In this document: piece after piece, positions 18,105 to 26,361 of the stretch
How positions within the stretch are numbered: the first letter of the stretch is position 1
Layout: each line of letters begins with the position of its first letter
Notes under the pieces: model-generated
Database searches by the model: none
The model's input: only the letters and a program-made list of their open reading frames with translations
What the model was told of the DNA's origin: nothing
Assembly: GCA_018657625.1 (NCBI GenBank)
Contig: JABHWU010000040.1
Location: forward strand, 62,001 to 126,000
Length of the DNA stretch: 64,000 nt
Reading direction: 5' to 3'
Source: Deltaproteobacteria bacterium
GTDB taxonomy: Bacteria > SAR324 > XYD2-FULL-50-16
Translations under genes and position numbers: made by a program

Positions 18105-19223
18105 ATGAAACCAAAACTGATGTTTTTATTATTTATGCTAATCACTTTCAGTCTTAATCTTGGAGCAGTTGAACTAAAAATAAGTGATAGTGATTACGTG
18201 GAAACAAAAAATCATCAAGAAGATTATATGTTTTTAGGGGAACGTTTACAGTTTAGCGGTGAATCTGAAGATCTTTTTTTTCTGGGAGAAGAGCTCGACT
18301 TTTCAGGATTATCAAAGTTAGGTGTGTTTTCCCTGGGAAGAAGAATCAATATCTCCGGGAAAATTGGCAATGGTTTGGTTGCAGCAGGACGTACCATTGA
18401 TATTGATGGAAATATATCAAGTACCAATATGTTGGCTGCAGAAAAAATCAATATTCATAATAACAGCCAATTAGAAGGCGATTCATTCATGGCTGCCAGA
18501 ATTGTTAATATTGACGGCAAGATAAATGGTGATATGAAAATTAGCGCTGCAGAAATCAACATTGATAATGTTATCGAAGGTGATCTCAACATTTACGCCG
18601 GTCAGCTAAAAATTTCAGAAAATGGAAAAATTATCGGTAATTTATCCTATGAATCTGACCAGGAAATAACAGCTGAAGAAGCAGCCCGGGTGACCGGTAC
18701 CATTCAATTTGAAAAAAATGAAGGTGAACACTATTTTGAAAAATACCAAAACAGCTATTTCGATAAGTCTTACCTGTTCTCATTATTATTTAAAATATCT
18801 TTCATTATCTGTGGACTGCTTTTTCTTTTGGTTCCCCTCACCAAAAAACTGGAACAACCATTGTCTCCTAAAGGGCTAATCTCCAATGCGTTATGGGGAT
18901 TGATACCCGTTTTTATTTATCCCTCCGCATTTGTAATATCAATCCTGTTGGTCATTACCTTGCCGCTTTCTTTGGCATTATTGTTAGGGTTTTTTCCACT
19001 GTTGTTCATCACGAAAATAATCGGAATTACTTTGGTTGGAGGCTGGATTACAAACCGTTTTAGCCTAAATACGGAAAGTCGATTTATTTATTTTCTGATC
19101 GGCGGGGTAATATATTCCGGATTGACTTTTATTCCTTTTGTTGGTTTCTTATTACTTCTGCTGGTTTCCAGTGTCGGTTGTGGTGTCTTACTGGCATCCT
19201 TAATTAGTAAAAAACTGGCTTAG
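18105..19223 (+). CDS. Exported bactofilin-like (polymer-forming) membrane protein
   Basis: The ATG at 18105 is preceded by AAGGAG and gives a 372-residue protein with a signal peptide (MKPKLMFLLFMLITFSLNLGA). The next about 200 residues are repeated short beta turns (INISGKIGNGL, IDIDGNIS, VNIDGKINGD, INIDNVIEGDL), the stacked-strand pattern of polymer-forming bactofilin/DUF583 domains. The last 130 residues are three to four membrane helices. Similar two-part proteins are known as envelope proteins of unknown role. It is the likely target of the LytTR system immediately upstream. Confidence 0.8.
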   Translation: MKPKLMFLLFMLITFSLNLGAVELKISDSDYVETKNHQEDYMFLGERLQFSGESEDLFFLGEELDFSGLSKLGVFSLGRRINISGKIGNGLVAAGRTIDIDGNISSTNMLAAEKINIHNNSQLEGDSFMAARIVNIDGKINGDMKISAAEINIDNVIEGDLNIYAGQLKISENGKIIGNLSYESDQEITAEEAARVTGTIQFEKNEGEHYFEKYQNSYFDKSYLFSLLFKISFIICGLLFLLVPLTKKLEQPLSPKGLISNALWGLIPVFIYPSAFVISILLVITLPLSLALLLGFFPLLFITKIIGITLVGGWITNRFSLNTESRFIYFLIGGVIYSGLTFIPFVGFLLLLLVSSVGCGVLLASLISKKLA

Positions 19224-19291
19224 GATAGATAATCCCTGTTTTTAGAAACAGGAGTCTCAAAAAATGCTCATCACCTCTTCCTCTACTGAAA

Positions 19292-19320
19292 TCCCTGGAA
19301 AAATAATATTTTTTCAGGGA
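19292..19320 (+). terminator. Hairpin after the bactofilin-like gene
   Basis: TCCCTG pairs with CAGGGA, and the inner A5 and T5-6 runs extend the stem. The strand continues with AAAAGCTGTTTTTC rather than a direct T-run, so termination is possible but not clear. A second weaker hairpin (CCTGTTT/AAACAGG) lies just upstream at about 19227-19245. Confidence 0.3.
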
Positions 19321-19352
19321 AAAGCTGTTTTTCTATGACCATTAAATATGTC

Positions 19353-19379
19353 TTGACAACTTTACAAATTAACTATTAC
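19353..19379 (+). promoter_or_regulatory. Putative sigma70-type promoter for GntR-trpBA
   Basis: TTGACA at 19353-19358 is followed by a weak -10, either TATTAC (19374, 15-bp spacer) or TTACAA (19376, 17-bp spacer). It lies about 55 bases before the GntR start codon at 19434. Confidence 0.35.
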
Positions 19380-19433
19380 AAAAGAACATATAGACTTCCA
19401 TTGATAAGCGCAGGTTTAAACAATAAGGAACCC

Positions 19434-20162
19434 ATGTTAAATCCACAATCGCCGATACCGTTATACCGGCAACTAGCCGATATTATATTTAATCGCATAT
19501 GTTCAAAAGAATACCCCACCGGATCTAAAATTCCACCTGAATTAAGGCTGGCAGATCATTATCAGGTAGGGCGCCCCACTGTCCGTCAAGCCATAGATCA
19601 TTTGGTCAGGAAAAATATACTTTACCGTAAACGAGGATCAGGCACTTACGTTCAGGAACCCGGTGAAGAAGTAGATCTGTTTTCATTGGCTGGTACTTCA
19701 GTGGCTTTTGGTAACAGGGGTGAAACCGTTGAGGTTAAGCTTTTAAAACCCGTGACCATCATCAAGGTTCCTAAAAATCCACACAATCCATTTTCTAATC
19801 AAAAAGAATATTATTTCAGTAGAATGACCACATCTAACCAGCAACCTATCCTTTTAGAAGAAATCTATTTAAATGCTGAAGTTTTCTCAGGGCTTGAAAA
19901 TTTAGAACTTGAAGGACAATCACTTTCGAGGATTGTTGAAGAAAAATTTTATTTAAAACCGGAAACCTGTAAACAGAATTTTATCGTTAAAACTCCAACC
20001 AAACAGCAGGCAAAATTGCTTAAAATGGCGTCATCAGAGCCCCTATTAGTGGTTCACCGTTATTTGCACTTTCCTAAGCTGGAAAATGGTATTTATTCAA
20101 TATTACTATGTAAAACTGACCAATATGTTTTTTCACAGACAATTAAAGGGAGTACATTATGA
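19434..20162 (+). CDS. GntR/HutC-family transcriptional regulator
   Basis: The ATG at 19434 follows AAGGA and gives a 242-residue protein; an upstream in-frame start lacks family character. The winged helix (residues about 5-72) shows IPLYRQLADII...IPPELRLADHYQVGRPTVRQAIDHLV.RGSGTYV. The C-terminal UTRA domain would bind an effector. Its stop codon overlaps the trpB start (ATGA), so it is the first gene of a regulator-trpB-trpA operon and probably controls it, perhaps in response to indole, tryptophan or a related compound (inference). Confidence 0.88.
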   Translation: MLNPQSPIPLYRQLADIIFNRICSKEYPTGSKIPPELRLADHYQVGRPTVRQAIDHLVRKNILYRKRGSGTYVQEPGEEVDLFSLAGTSVAFGNRGETVEVKLLKPVTIIKVPKNPHNPFSNQKEYYFSRMTTSNQQPILLEEIYLNAEVFSGLENLELEGQSLSRIVEEKFYLKPETCKQNFIVKTPTKQQAKLLKMASSEPLLVVHRYLHFPKLENGIYSILLCKTDQYVFSQTIKGSTL

Positions 20163-21385
20163 CTAAGAAAGGCTATTTTGGCGAATTTGGTGGTGCATTT
20201 TTACCTGAAATTCTGGTTGCCACCTTCGAAGAATTAGAGCGTGAATTTACAGCTATTAAAAGTGATACGGAATTTTGGAATTTATATCAATCATTGATGT
20301 CCAATTATTCATGCCGGCCGACACCTTTAACTTATGCTGAAAATTTGACGCAACACTTAGGCGGCGCCAGGATTTTTATCAAACGGGAAGATTTGAACCA
20401 TACCGGTGCTCATAAACTTAATAATGTTATGGGACAGGGGTTAATGGTTAAGCGGATGGGAAAAGGCAGAGTCATTGCGGAGACTGGCGCCGGTCAACAT
20501 GGTGTGGCTACGGCAACAATGGCTGCGAAATTTGGTTTTAAATGTACAATATATATGGGTGAAACTGATGTGATCAGGCAACGACCGAATGTTTTCTGGA
20601 TGAACCGTTTAGGTGCGGAAGTAGTACCTGTTACTGATGGTACTCGAATATTAAAAGACGCAATCAATGAAGCCTTTAGGGATTGGGTGAGCAATATGGA
20701 TGATACCCATTATGTTCTGGGAACTGCCTGCGGACCTCACCCTTTTCCGGAAATGGTAACCTTTTTTCAATCAATTATTGGCAAAGAAGCCAGAAAACAG
20801 GTTTTGGATCAAACCGGGAAATTACCCGATCGGATATTTGCCTGTGTTGGTGGTGGTTCCAATGCCATGGGTATTTTTAGCGGATTTCTGGAAGATCCGG
20901 TTGAATTGATTGGTGTTGAAGCAGGGGGAAAAGGATTATCCACCCATCATCATGCTTCCAGATTATGTAGTGATGATGCTAGTCTTGGTGTGGCACAGGG
21001 ATATAAAACTTTTTTTCTGCAAAACGACGAAGGTCAGATGAATGAGACACATTCTATTGCCGCCGGATTGGACTATGTCGGTGTTTCACCGGTTTTATCA
21101 CATTTAAGAGAATGTAAACGTGTTCGATTCAGTGCCGCTACAGATGAAGAGGTCATTGAAGTAATGAAACTGACGATGCAAAAAGAAGGAATAATACCAG
21201 CCCTTGAGTCTGCGCATGCATTTGTTCAGGCTTTCAAAGAAGCACCACAGATGTCTCAGGATCAGATTATCATTATCAATCAATCGGGGAGGGGTGATAA
21301 AGATATCTTTACCATTGCCGATGCCTTTCAGGACCCTGATTGGAATCAATTTATTATTAACAAAGCGGAGCAATATCATGCTTAA
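20159..21385 (+). CDS. trpB: Tryptophan synthase beta subunit
   Basis: A 408-residue PLP enzyme that condenses indole and serine to tryptophan. It begins GYFGEFGGAFLPEIL, and the PLP lysine is in EDLNHTGAHKLNN, followed by the phosphate loop CVGGGSNAMG. These are hallmarks of the TrpB1 form that works with TrpA. The ATG overlaps the GntR stop, and AAGGGAG precedes it. The trpA start lies inside the last codons. No trpE, G, D, C or F genes are in the window, which suggests that this operon uses supplied indole or a separate pathway locus. Confidence 0.95.
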   Translation: MTKKGYFGEFGGAFLPEILVATFEELEREFTAIKSDTEFWNLYQSLMSNYSCRPTPLTYAENLTQHLGGARIFIKREDLNHTGAHKLNNVMGQGLMVKRMGKGRVIAETGAGQHGVATATMAAKFGFKCTIYMGETDVIRQRPNVFWMNRLGAEVVPVTDGTRILKDAINEAFRDWVSNMDDTHYVLGTACGPHPFPEMVTFFQSIIGKEARKQVLDQTGKLPDRIFACVGGGSNAMGIFSGFLEDPVELIGVEAGGKGLSTHHHASRLCSDDASLGVAQGYKTFFLQNDEGQMNETHSIAAGLDYVGVSPVLSHLRECKRVRFSAATDEEVIEVMKLTMQKEGIIPALESAHAFVQAFKEAPQMSQDQIIIINQSGRGDKDIFTIADAFQDPDWNQFIINKAEQYHA

Positions 21386-22142
21386 ACAATACATAGCGGA
21401 AAAGCTTAAGCAAAAAGACATTTTATTAATGACCCACATTGTACTGGGCTATCCGAACATGGAAGCCTCCATCCAATTGATCGATATTATGGTAGAAGCT
21501 GGTGTTGATTTAATGGAACTTCAAATTCCCTTTTCAGAACCGATAGCGGACGGCCCTATTATCTTGAAAGCGAATCAGAAAGCTCTTGAAAATAACGTCA
21601 CTGTTAAAGAATGTTTAGAAAAGGCTGCCGAAATGACGGTTAAACACTCTATCCCTTTCTTATATATGAGCTACTTCAACATTCTTTACAAATATGGCCT
21701 TCAGGCTTTTATTGAAAAGATGAGTGCTGATAATATTCAAGGAGCGATTGTTCCGGACCTTCCACCAGAAGAAGGGACTGATTACATTCAGTGGATGAAA
21801 GAAAACAAACGGGCACCAATATTTATCTATTCTCCAAACACCTCTAACGAACGGATGCGGGTACTATCTTCTCACGGAGATGGTTTTATTTATTGTGTTG
21901 CCAGAAAGGGTGTTACCGGAAAAAAGACTCAATTTTCATCAGAAATAGATGACTATCTCAAAAGGTGCCGGAATACTACCTCATTACCTCTGGCATTGGG
22001 TTTTGGCGTAAAAGAAAAATCAGATATCGACTTTTTAAAAGGAAAGGCAGATATTGCTGTAGTAGGTTCTGAAACTATTAAAATAATGAATGAAAAAGGC
22101 TTTAATGCCGTTGCTGATTTTATTTCAAACCTGAGCGCTTAA
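21378..22142 (+). CDS. trpA: Tryptophan synthase alpha subunit
   Basis: The ATG at 21378 gives a 254-residue TIM-barrel protein overlapping trpB by 8 bases; the longer open frame upstream is antisense-like overlap with trpB and is not used. The catalytic glutamate lies in MELQIPFSEPIADGP (the usual form is ELGVPFSDPLADGP), and the aspartate of ADGP is kept. Also present are the loop VPDLPPEEG and the phosphate site GFGVKEKSD. The subunit cleaves indole-3-glycerol phosphate and channels indole to TrpB. The ELQ/SEP substitutions make it somewhat divergent. Confidence 0.92.
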   Translation: MLKQYIAEKLKQKDILLMTHIVLGYPNMEASIQLIDIMVEAGVDLMELQIPFSEPIADGPIILKANQKALENNVTVKECLEKAAEMTVKHSIPFLYMSYFNILYKYGLQAFIEKMSADNIQGAIVPDLPPEEGTDYIQWMKENKRAPIFIYSPNTSNERMRVLSSHGDGFIYCVARKGVTGKKTQFSSEIDDYLKRCRNTTSLPLALGFGVKEKSDIDFLKGKADIAVVGSETIKIMNEKGFNAVADFISNLSA

Positions 22143-22331
22143 AAAAAGTGTTGTAGTCAAATTTTTGTGAACCTCATGTTTAAAATCAGTAATTTCCATT
22201 AAAGGGTATTGTGGCTGGTGAAAAAGGCAATAATACTTAGAGAAATTTAAATATGTTTATCATTTTCGAACAATGGTGATATAGTATTGGAACGTAATGC
22301 AAAATATAGCTATTTTCATTATTTATAATAT

Positions 22332-22559
22332 GGTCATGAAACTTTGACCAAAATTCGAAAAGCCGAAGAAGATGCCAATATATTAATTGGTAATGGATCG
22401 ACGATTATTATGATCAGTTGTCTGGAAGACAAAGAAAATATTATTTCCTCTTTTAGAGAAGGTTGAGAATATTATTTGGTTAAATCACTAATGGAAAATA
22501 ACATCCTCGATTTGCTTCGGGAATTGGGGCATATTGACTTATTATTAGAGAAACGATGA
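22332..22559 (+). pseudogene. Response-regulator receiver-domain remnant
   Basis: From 22332 one frame reads GHETLTKIRKAEED, then IIMISCLEDKENIISSFREG, a TGA stop (22464-22466), and continues EYYLVKSLMENNILDLLRELG. This is the second half of a CheY-like receiver domain with the family pattern FREGCEAYLVKP; the cysteine codon has become TGA. Upstream, the same frame contains a TAA, and the phosphoacceptor region is unrecognisable. The remnant ends in TGA overlapping the ATG of mtnA, suggesting a former operon. The bases from 22143 to 22331 contain nothing else I can support. Confidence 0.7.
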
Positions 22560-23665
22560 AAATAAACGGGAAAAATTATAGAACAATTTGGATTGATGAC
22601 GACAATCAGCAGATCGTCAAAATTATTGACCAAAGATATTTGCCTTATGAACTGGTTATTGAAGAGTTAAAAACAGCAAATGATTTTGTCATTGCCATAC
22701 AGGATATGCATGTTCGGGGGGCTGGATTGATCGGAGCTACTGCTGGATATGCAATGTATATTGCGGTTCTGGAAGCTTTAAAAAGTTCTGATTTTGACCA
22801 GTCTCTTAAACAATTCAGTCAAAAGATATCTGATAGTCGACCAACTGCTGTCAATTTATCCTGGGCTGTCAATTTACAACTGGACATTATTAACAGTTGT
22901 TCCAATAGTGAGGAAAAAATTAAAGCTGTACTATCGGGAGCCGAAAAAATCGCCAACGAAGATGCAGACTGGTGCCAGCGAATAGGCAAACATGGCGTCA
23001 GTATTATCAAAGCAATATCTGAACAGAAAAAGGGACAGGTCGTTAATATATTGACTCACTGTAATGCCGGTTGGCTAGCTTTTGTTGATTATGGTTCAGC
23101 CACTGCTCCTATCTATCAGGCTTATAATGATGGTATTCCCGTACATGTTTGGGTGGATGAAACCCGTCCCAGGAATCAAGGGGCTCGTTTAACGGCCTGG
23201 GAGTTGAAGGAGCATGGTGTTCCGCATACAATAATTGCAGATAATACCGGTGGTCATTTAATGCAGCATAACATGGTAGATATTGTTATTACCGGTACCG
23301 ATCGAACCACGCGAACCGGTGATGTCGCAAATAAAATAGGTACCTATTTAAAGGCACTGGCTGCAAAGGATAATGGCGTCCCTTTTTATGTTGCTTTACC
23401 GTCATCAACCTTTGACTGGAATATTACAGATGGTATTAATCAAATACCGATTGAACAGCGTGATTCACATGAAGTTAAATATATGGAAGGCCAGATGGAT
23501 GGAAAAATTTCAGAAATTCTATTAACACCTGAAAAAAGTCCGGCAGCCAATTATGCCTTTGATGTAACTCCCAACCGTCTAATCACAGGACTAATTACGG
23601 AAAGAGGCATCTGTAAGGCCAATGAAAAAGCAATTTTGGATTTATATCCTGAAAAAAGCAGTTGA
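22556..23665 (+). CDS. mtnA: S-methyl-5-thioribose-1-phosphate isomerase-like protein
   Basis: A 369-residue member of the eIF2B-alpha/MtnA family that would isomerise methylthioribose-1-phosphate in methionine salvage. It shows the N-terminal RGAGLIGATAGYAMY motif, NLSWAVN, ILTHCNAGWLA with its cysteine, the WVDETRPRNQGARLTAWEL block with the conserved aspartate, and TGTDRTTRTGDVANKIGTY. These match MtnA closely. No other mtn genes are near. Related ribose-1,5-bisphosphate isomerases are shorter and differ in these blocks. Confidence 0.88.
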   Translation: MKINGKNYRTIWIDDDNQQIVKIIDQRYLPYELVIEELKTANDFVIAIQDMHVRGAGLIGATAGYAMYIAVLEALKSSDFDQSLKQFSQKISDSRPTAVNLSWAVNLQLDIINSCSNSEEKIKAVLSGAEKIANEDADWCQRIGKHGVSIIKAISEQKKGQVVNILTHCNAGWLAFVDYGSATAPIYQAYNDGIPVHVWVDETRPRNQGARLTAWELKEHGVPHTIIADNTGGHLMQHNMVDIVITGTDRTTRTGDVANKIGTYLKALAAKDNGVPFYVALPSSTFDWNITDGINQIPIEQRDSHEVKYMEGQMDGKISEILLTPEKSPAANYAFDVTPNRLITGLITERGICKANEKAILDLYPEKSS

Positions 23666-23766
23666 TTATCCGGCATTGAAAAAAATATTTAAATATGGTT
23701 TAACCTTTTTTATATCCTGTAGCGCTGGTCAGTATGATATAATACACAAAACTAATTGTATTATTA

Positions 23767-24447
23767 TTACTTTAAGGGGTGAGCAGTTTTAAGGGTAAAG
23801 CAGAGCAGCTTTCCACCTATTTTATTGAATTGATAGCTAAATACTTCGGGGGGGTAAAATTGTTTTTTAATTTCCTCTGATACCTTATTATATTCTTCCT
23901 GCCATTTTCCCCCTTTCCAGAGTACTATTTTACCCGATGCCTTAAGTAGGCGAATACCATAAAACAGCAAAAACTGAATTTGTGTAAATGCGCGGGATAT
24001 AATATAATCGTAATTATTCTTATATTCTACCTGATTAATTAAATCTTCTATGCGACCCAAAATCGGATTAAAACGATTTAGCTGTAATTTGGATTTACAA
24101 ATTTGTTGGAAAGTAATCTTTTTCTCAACTTTATCAACAGAAGTAATATTAAACTCAGGTTGAACCATACAAATAATCAATCCCGGTAAGCCTGCACCAG
24201 ATCCAATATCAATAATTGAAGCAGGAAAGGTTAAAAAAGAGCAATTCCTGGAAAAAACAACTATTGAATCAAGAACATGCTTAACCAACATTTCTTCATA
24301 TTGCCTGATAGCTGTTAAATTAATCTTCTTATTCCATTGTTGAAGCAATGATAGATACTCATCAATCTGATCGTACTGATAAGGCTTTAATGCTAATTCA
24401 GGATATTCTTTTTCGATTACTTCTTTAATTTGGACTGTTTTTCGCAT
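23767..24447 (-). CDS. rsmG: 16S rRNA (guanine-527-N7)-methyltransferase
   Basis: A 226-residue RsmG/GidB protein that methylates G527 of 16S rRNA using SAM. It shows W.K.INLTAI.......KHVLDS in the first third, the SAM motif VIDIGSGAGLPGLII, SVDKVEKKITF, and YDYIISRAF. It stands alone here rather than beside gidA or parA. The ATG at 24447 has no obvious Shine-Dalgarno site. Confidence 0.93.
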   Translation of the reverse strand: MRKTVQIKEVIEKEYPELALKPYQYDQIDEYLSLLQQWNKKINLTAIRQYEEMLVKHVLDSIVVFSRNCSFLTFPASIIDIGSGAGLPGLIICMVQPEFNITSVDKVEKKITFQQICKSKLQLNRFNPILGRIEDLINQVEYKNNYDYIISRAFTQIQFLLFYGIRLLKASGKIVLWKGGKWQEEYNKVSEEIKKQFYPPEVFSYQFNKIGGKLLCFTLKTAHPLK

Positions 24448-24646
24448 AAACGACGCATGATTGAATAAAATTTAATATAAAAGTGGATAAACAGGTACTT
24501 TACGCTAAATACTAATTAATATAAAATAGCAAATAATTCTCATCTTCAGGAAAAAGCAACCTGATTAGTACCAAAAATTCTCACTTAATTTGGTTTTTAA
24601 CAAGTAATACATAATATAAATATCTATCTTCGTACAGGAGCCGCTA

Positions 24647-26320
24647 ATGGCAAAAGATGAACTTGATGATCTTGATCTTGATGATTTGGGAGATTTGGAA
24701 GATCTTGATTTAGATGATGATAGCTTGGATTTGGATGATTTGGATCTGGGTGATATGTCCAGTGAAACAGATGAATCAGCTGAAACACTTTCGGGTTCTG
24801 ATGATTCATTAATAGATGACGATGGTCTATCCGATTTAGGCGATGACCTGGATCTGGATGATGATTTGTCATTGGATGATGGCGGCCTTGATGGAGATCT
24901 GGGTTTAGATGCAGATGATACCGGTGATATGGGTGGAGGAGTTATTGATGACGCTGGTGAAGGACTTGACTTATCCTCTTTAGAAGATGAGTTAAATTTA
25001 GGAGAAAATGATCGTGTCGTAGCCCCGGAAATTGAAAAGATTAAAGATGTCGGTTCTGATGATGAATTAGAAAAGGAACTGGCTTCGATGAGTGATGAAT
25101 CTGACATAGACATGAATGACAATGAACTTGATTTGGATTCAGATCTGGGTTTGGACGACATGGATGAACCTGATCTTGCTTCAGATCAAGATTCATCTGA
25201 GTTAGATTTGGATTCAGCTTTGGGTTTGGACGACATGGATGAACTCGATCTTGCTTCAGATCAAGATTCAGCAGAGTTAGATTTAGACATGGATGATATG
25301 GATGAGCTTAACTTATCTGATGATGAGGGAGCTTTGGATCTTGATTCAGATATATCTTTGGATGATGCCAGTGATGATGTTGATCTTGATACAGATATGT
25401 CTCTGGATGATGCCGGTGATGAAACTGATATTGATGACATGGAATCTGATCTCTCAATGGAAGACGATTTGGACAGTGGTTTGGACTTAGATGATCCGGA
25501 AGATATGAATGAGCAAGATTCAGCAGAGTTGGGATTTGATATTGATGATCCCATGGATAATGACGAAAGTGAATTAATCGAAGATGGTGGTGCACTTGAA
25601 ATTGATGATGATGCTTTAGGAAATGCTATGTCAGTGGACATGGAGGACCTTGAAGATGGGATTATCAGTCCTCAGCCTGATGATTCAATGGTTTTAGACG
25701 AATCAATGGAAGTTAGGGAAACAGATATGTCAGATCTTTCAGAATCTACTGATGAAATTTCACTGGATGAAGAAGATATTGGTGGTATGCCTTCCTTAAT
25801 GGACGATTCAGAGTCTGAAACGGAACTGAACATGGACGCGGATTTATTGATGTCTGATTTAGATGACTCCTCGGAAGAAGTTATCAATCTGGAAGATGGG
25901 AATCTGGATGATATTGATGACTTAAGTATGGATGATCAGATGTTATTAGATGATATTTCTGAGGATGAAGTAATGGATGATCAATCTGACCTCATGAGCC
26001 TTGAAATAGATGAAGGTTTTCCTTCAAATGAAAATTCACTCATTCAAACAGAAGCTTTAAATCAAACTAAACCGGAGCCAAAACTGGTTGGAAATGAATT
26101 ATTATTAAGGCTACCTCATGAGTTAACCGTCGAGATCGGAAAAGCATCTTTAAAAGGTGAAGACATAACTACTTTAAATTACGGTTCTATTATTGAACTG
26201 GATAAACAGGTCGGTGACCCGGTTGATATTGTTTTAGGTAACAAGACCATTGCCAAGGGAGAGGTAGTTCAAATCAATCAGAATAAGCTGGGTATCAGGG
26301 TTACTCGAATAGATTTTTAA
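24647..26320 (+). CDS. FliN-type (SpoA domain) protein with giant acidic repeat N-terminus
   Basis: The 557-residue protein ends (residues 480-557) in a clear FliN/SpoA domain: LLLRLPHELTVEIGKASL, YGSIIELDKQVGDPVDIVLGN, IAKGEVVQIN.NKLGIRVT. The first about 470 residues are almost entirely Asp, Leu, Ser, Glu, Met and Gly in DLDDLD-like phrases, including a 25-residue tandem duplication. No signal peptide. An AGGAG site precedes the ATG. FliN sits in the flagellar C-ring and binds the export apparatus and CheY-type proteins; normal FliN is about 80-150 residues. It is 41 bases upstream of a FliM-like gene. The acidic tail is far too long for ordinary FliN, so a special switch or scaffold role is likely. 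Confidence 0.85.
   Translation: MAKDELDDLDLDDLGDLEDLDLDDDSLDLDDLDLGDMSSETDESAETLSGSDDSLIDDDGLSDLGDDLDLDDDLSLDDGGLDGDLGLDADDTGDMGGGVIDDAGEGLDLSSLEDELNLGENDRVVAPEIEKIKDVGSDDELEKELASMSDESDIDMNDNELDLDSDLGLDDMDEPDLASDQDSSELDLDSALGLDDMDELDLASDQDSAELDLDMDDMDELNLSDDEGALDLDSDISLDDASDDVDLDTDMSLDDAGDETDIDDMESDLSMEDDLDSGLDLDDPEDMNEQDSAELGFDIDDPMDNDESELIEDGGALEIDDDALGNAMSVDMEDLEDGIISPQPDDSMVLDESMEVRETDMSDLSESTDEISLDEEDIGGMPSLMDDSESETELNMDADLLMSDLDDSSEEVINLEDGNLDDIDDLSMDDQMLLDDISEDEVMDDQSDLMSLEIDEGFPSNENSLIQTEALNQTKPEPKLVGNELLLRLPHELTVEIGKASLKGEDITTLNYGSIIELDKQVGDPVDIVLGNKTIAKGEVVQINQNKLGIRVTRIDF
25130..25279 (+). repeat. 75-bp tandem duplication coding a 25-residue acidic repeat
   Basis: Copy 1 (25130-25204) and copy 2 (25205-25279) are nearly identical at DNA level and start with GATTTGGATTCAG. 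Each encodes 25 residues of the type DLDSxLGLDDMDE...SDQDSxEL. A shorter acidic repeat (DISLDDASDD / DMSLDDAGDE) follows at about 25345-25440. Confidence 0.8.
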
Positions 26321-26361
26321 TTCACTGGACAGAATTTATTTAATTTTTAAATTAATTGCGA

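Noticed and set aside
21204..21377. N-terminal extension of trpA in the long open frame
   Set aside because: It is out of frame over trpB and has no TrpA character; the ATG at 21378 gives a normal-length protein.
22464..22466. TGA in the response-regulator remnant as possible selenocysteine or recoded codon
   Set aside because: The position is normally Cys, but an upstream in-frame TAA and loss of the phosphoacceptor region show a decayed gene, and no SECIS-like structure was seen.
25130..25640. Regular direct repeats that look like a CRISPR array
   Set aside because: The repeats are in-frame codon repeats of an acidic protein, with no spacers and no cas genes nearby.
24565..25887. Several long Ser/Pro- and His-rich open frames on the minus strand over the FliN-like gene
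   Set aside because: They are antisense reflections of the Asp/Leu/Ser-rich repeats (GAT/ATC codons); no start sites, no conserved composition. The plus-strand frame ends in a real SpoA domain.
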